From: an uncultured Paracoccus sp.
Lineage (GTDB): Bacteria > Pseudomonadota > Alphaproteobacteria > Rhodobacterales > Rhodobacteraceae
Assembly (NCBI GenBank): GCA_937859005.1
Contig: CALLYR010000318.1
Span: forward strand, 1-5,427
DNA length: 5,427 nt
Direction: 5' to 3'
A program made the position numbers and the translations under genes. The notes beneath the pieces are model-generated. The model saw only the letters and a list, made by a program, of their open reading frames with translations, was not told where the DNA came from and made no database searches. Positions 5,287 to 5,427 of the stretch are shown here, piece by piece (positions within the stretch are counted from its first letter, which is position 1; each line of letters starts with the position of its first letter).

Positions 5287-5427
5287 CCCGGCATGACGGG
5301 GGCCACCCGCCCCCTGCTGGTGCCGCGGCGCCGGACGATGCGGAGCATTGCCGTGAAGACATCCCCCCTGCGGCTGCGCGGGCCGTCCGGCTGACCCTTG
5401 CGGGCCTGTGGTGGGAAAGGCTGGGCC
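5283..5427 (+). CDS. TIGR02302/DUF4175-like protein, N-terminal fragment (runs off window)
   Basis: Forty-eight codons of an open frame begin with GTG at 5283, which overlaps the lysA stop as GTGA. The first 30 residues are polar and Pro/Ala-rich. They lead into AARAVRLTLAGLWWERLG at the window end. The WWERL segment following a hydrophobic start resembles the beginning of the long alphaproteobacterial membrane proteins called TIGR02302 (DUF4175), which often follow lysA; their function is unknown. The call rests on this short motif and on gene order, so it is tentative. No clear ribosome site is present, so coupling to lysA is likely. An ATG at 5293 in another frame meets a stop at 5394 and is rejected. 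Confidence 0.6.
   Translation, partial: MTRHDGGHPPPAGAAAPDDAEHCREDIPPAAARAVRLTLAGLWWERLG

Noticed and set aside
1..5427. Mobile element, CRISPR array, toxin-antitoxin or defence system
   Set aside because: There are no transposase or integrase motifs, no direct repeat arrays, no terminal inverted repeats and no compositional break; every substantial stretch is explained by housekeeping or small envelope genes.

Overview
The window is a high-G+C bacterial chromosome segment. It reads as an alphaproteobacterium of the Rhodobacteraceae, probably Paracoccus or a close relative. The grounds are the PhbB-type acetoacetyl-CoA reductase, the compact EAL protein with an EGL signature, and the order tlpA < > argH - small lipoprotein(s) - lysA - TIGR02302-type protein, which I recall as common in alphaproteobacteria. 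The genus is an inference from protein resemblance, not a database result.

Left part, minus strand. Three genes read leftward. A periplasmic TlpA-like thioredoxin (1327-1872) is followed by a stand-alone EAL-domain c-di-GMP phosphodiesterase (387-1220, probably with a TTG start). Last is the first 98 codons of phbB (1-295), cut by the window edge. The 91-base gap before phbB holds a strong Shine-Dalgarno and two short dyads.

Right part, plus strand. Starting only 21 bases from the tlpA start codon is a compact gene row. It runs argH (argininosuccinate lyase), an LptM-like mini-lipoprotein, a second small lipoprotein of unknown function, a three-helix DUF2834-like membrane protein, lysA (diaminopimelate decarboxylase), and the start of a TIGR02302/DUF4175-like envelope protein. 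Junctions overlap by 4, 11, 1 and 4 bases; the only gap is 115 bases before the second lipoprotein, and it contains an RNA hairpin. The row therefore looks like one translationally coupled operon. It mixes the last steps of arginine and lysine synthesis with cell-envelope proteins; lysA also draws on meso-diaminopimelate, the peptidoglycan precursor.

Nothing here is a mobile element, CRISPR array, tRNA or rRNA. I see no evidence of an undescribed multi-gene system: the major genes are familiar housekeeping genes. The points most worth a second look are the argH promoter candidate inside tlpA, the unannotatable small lipoproteins, the hairpin in the only operon gap, and the EAL gene sitting where phbA might be expected.
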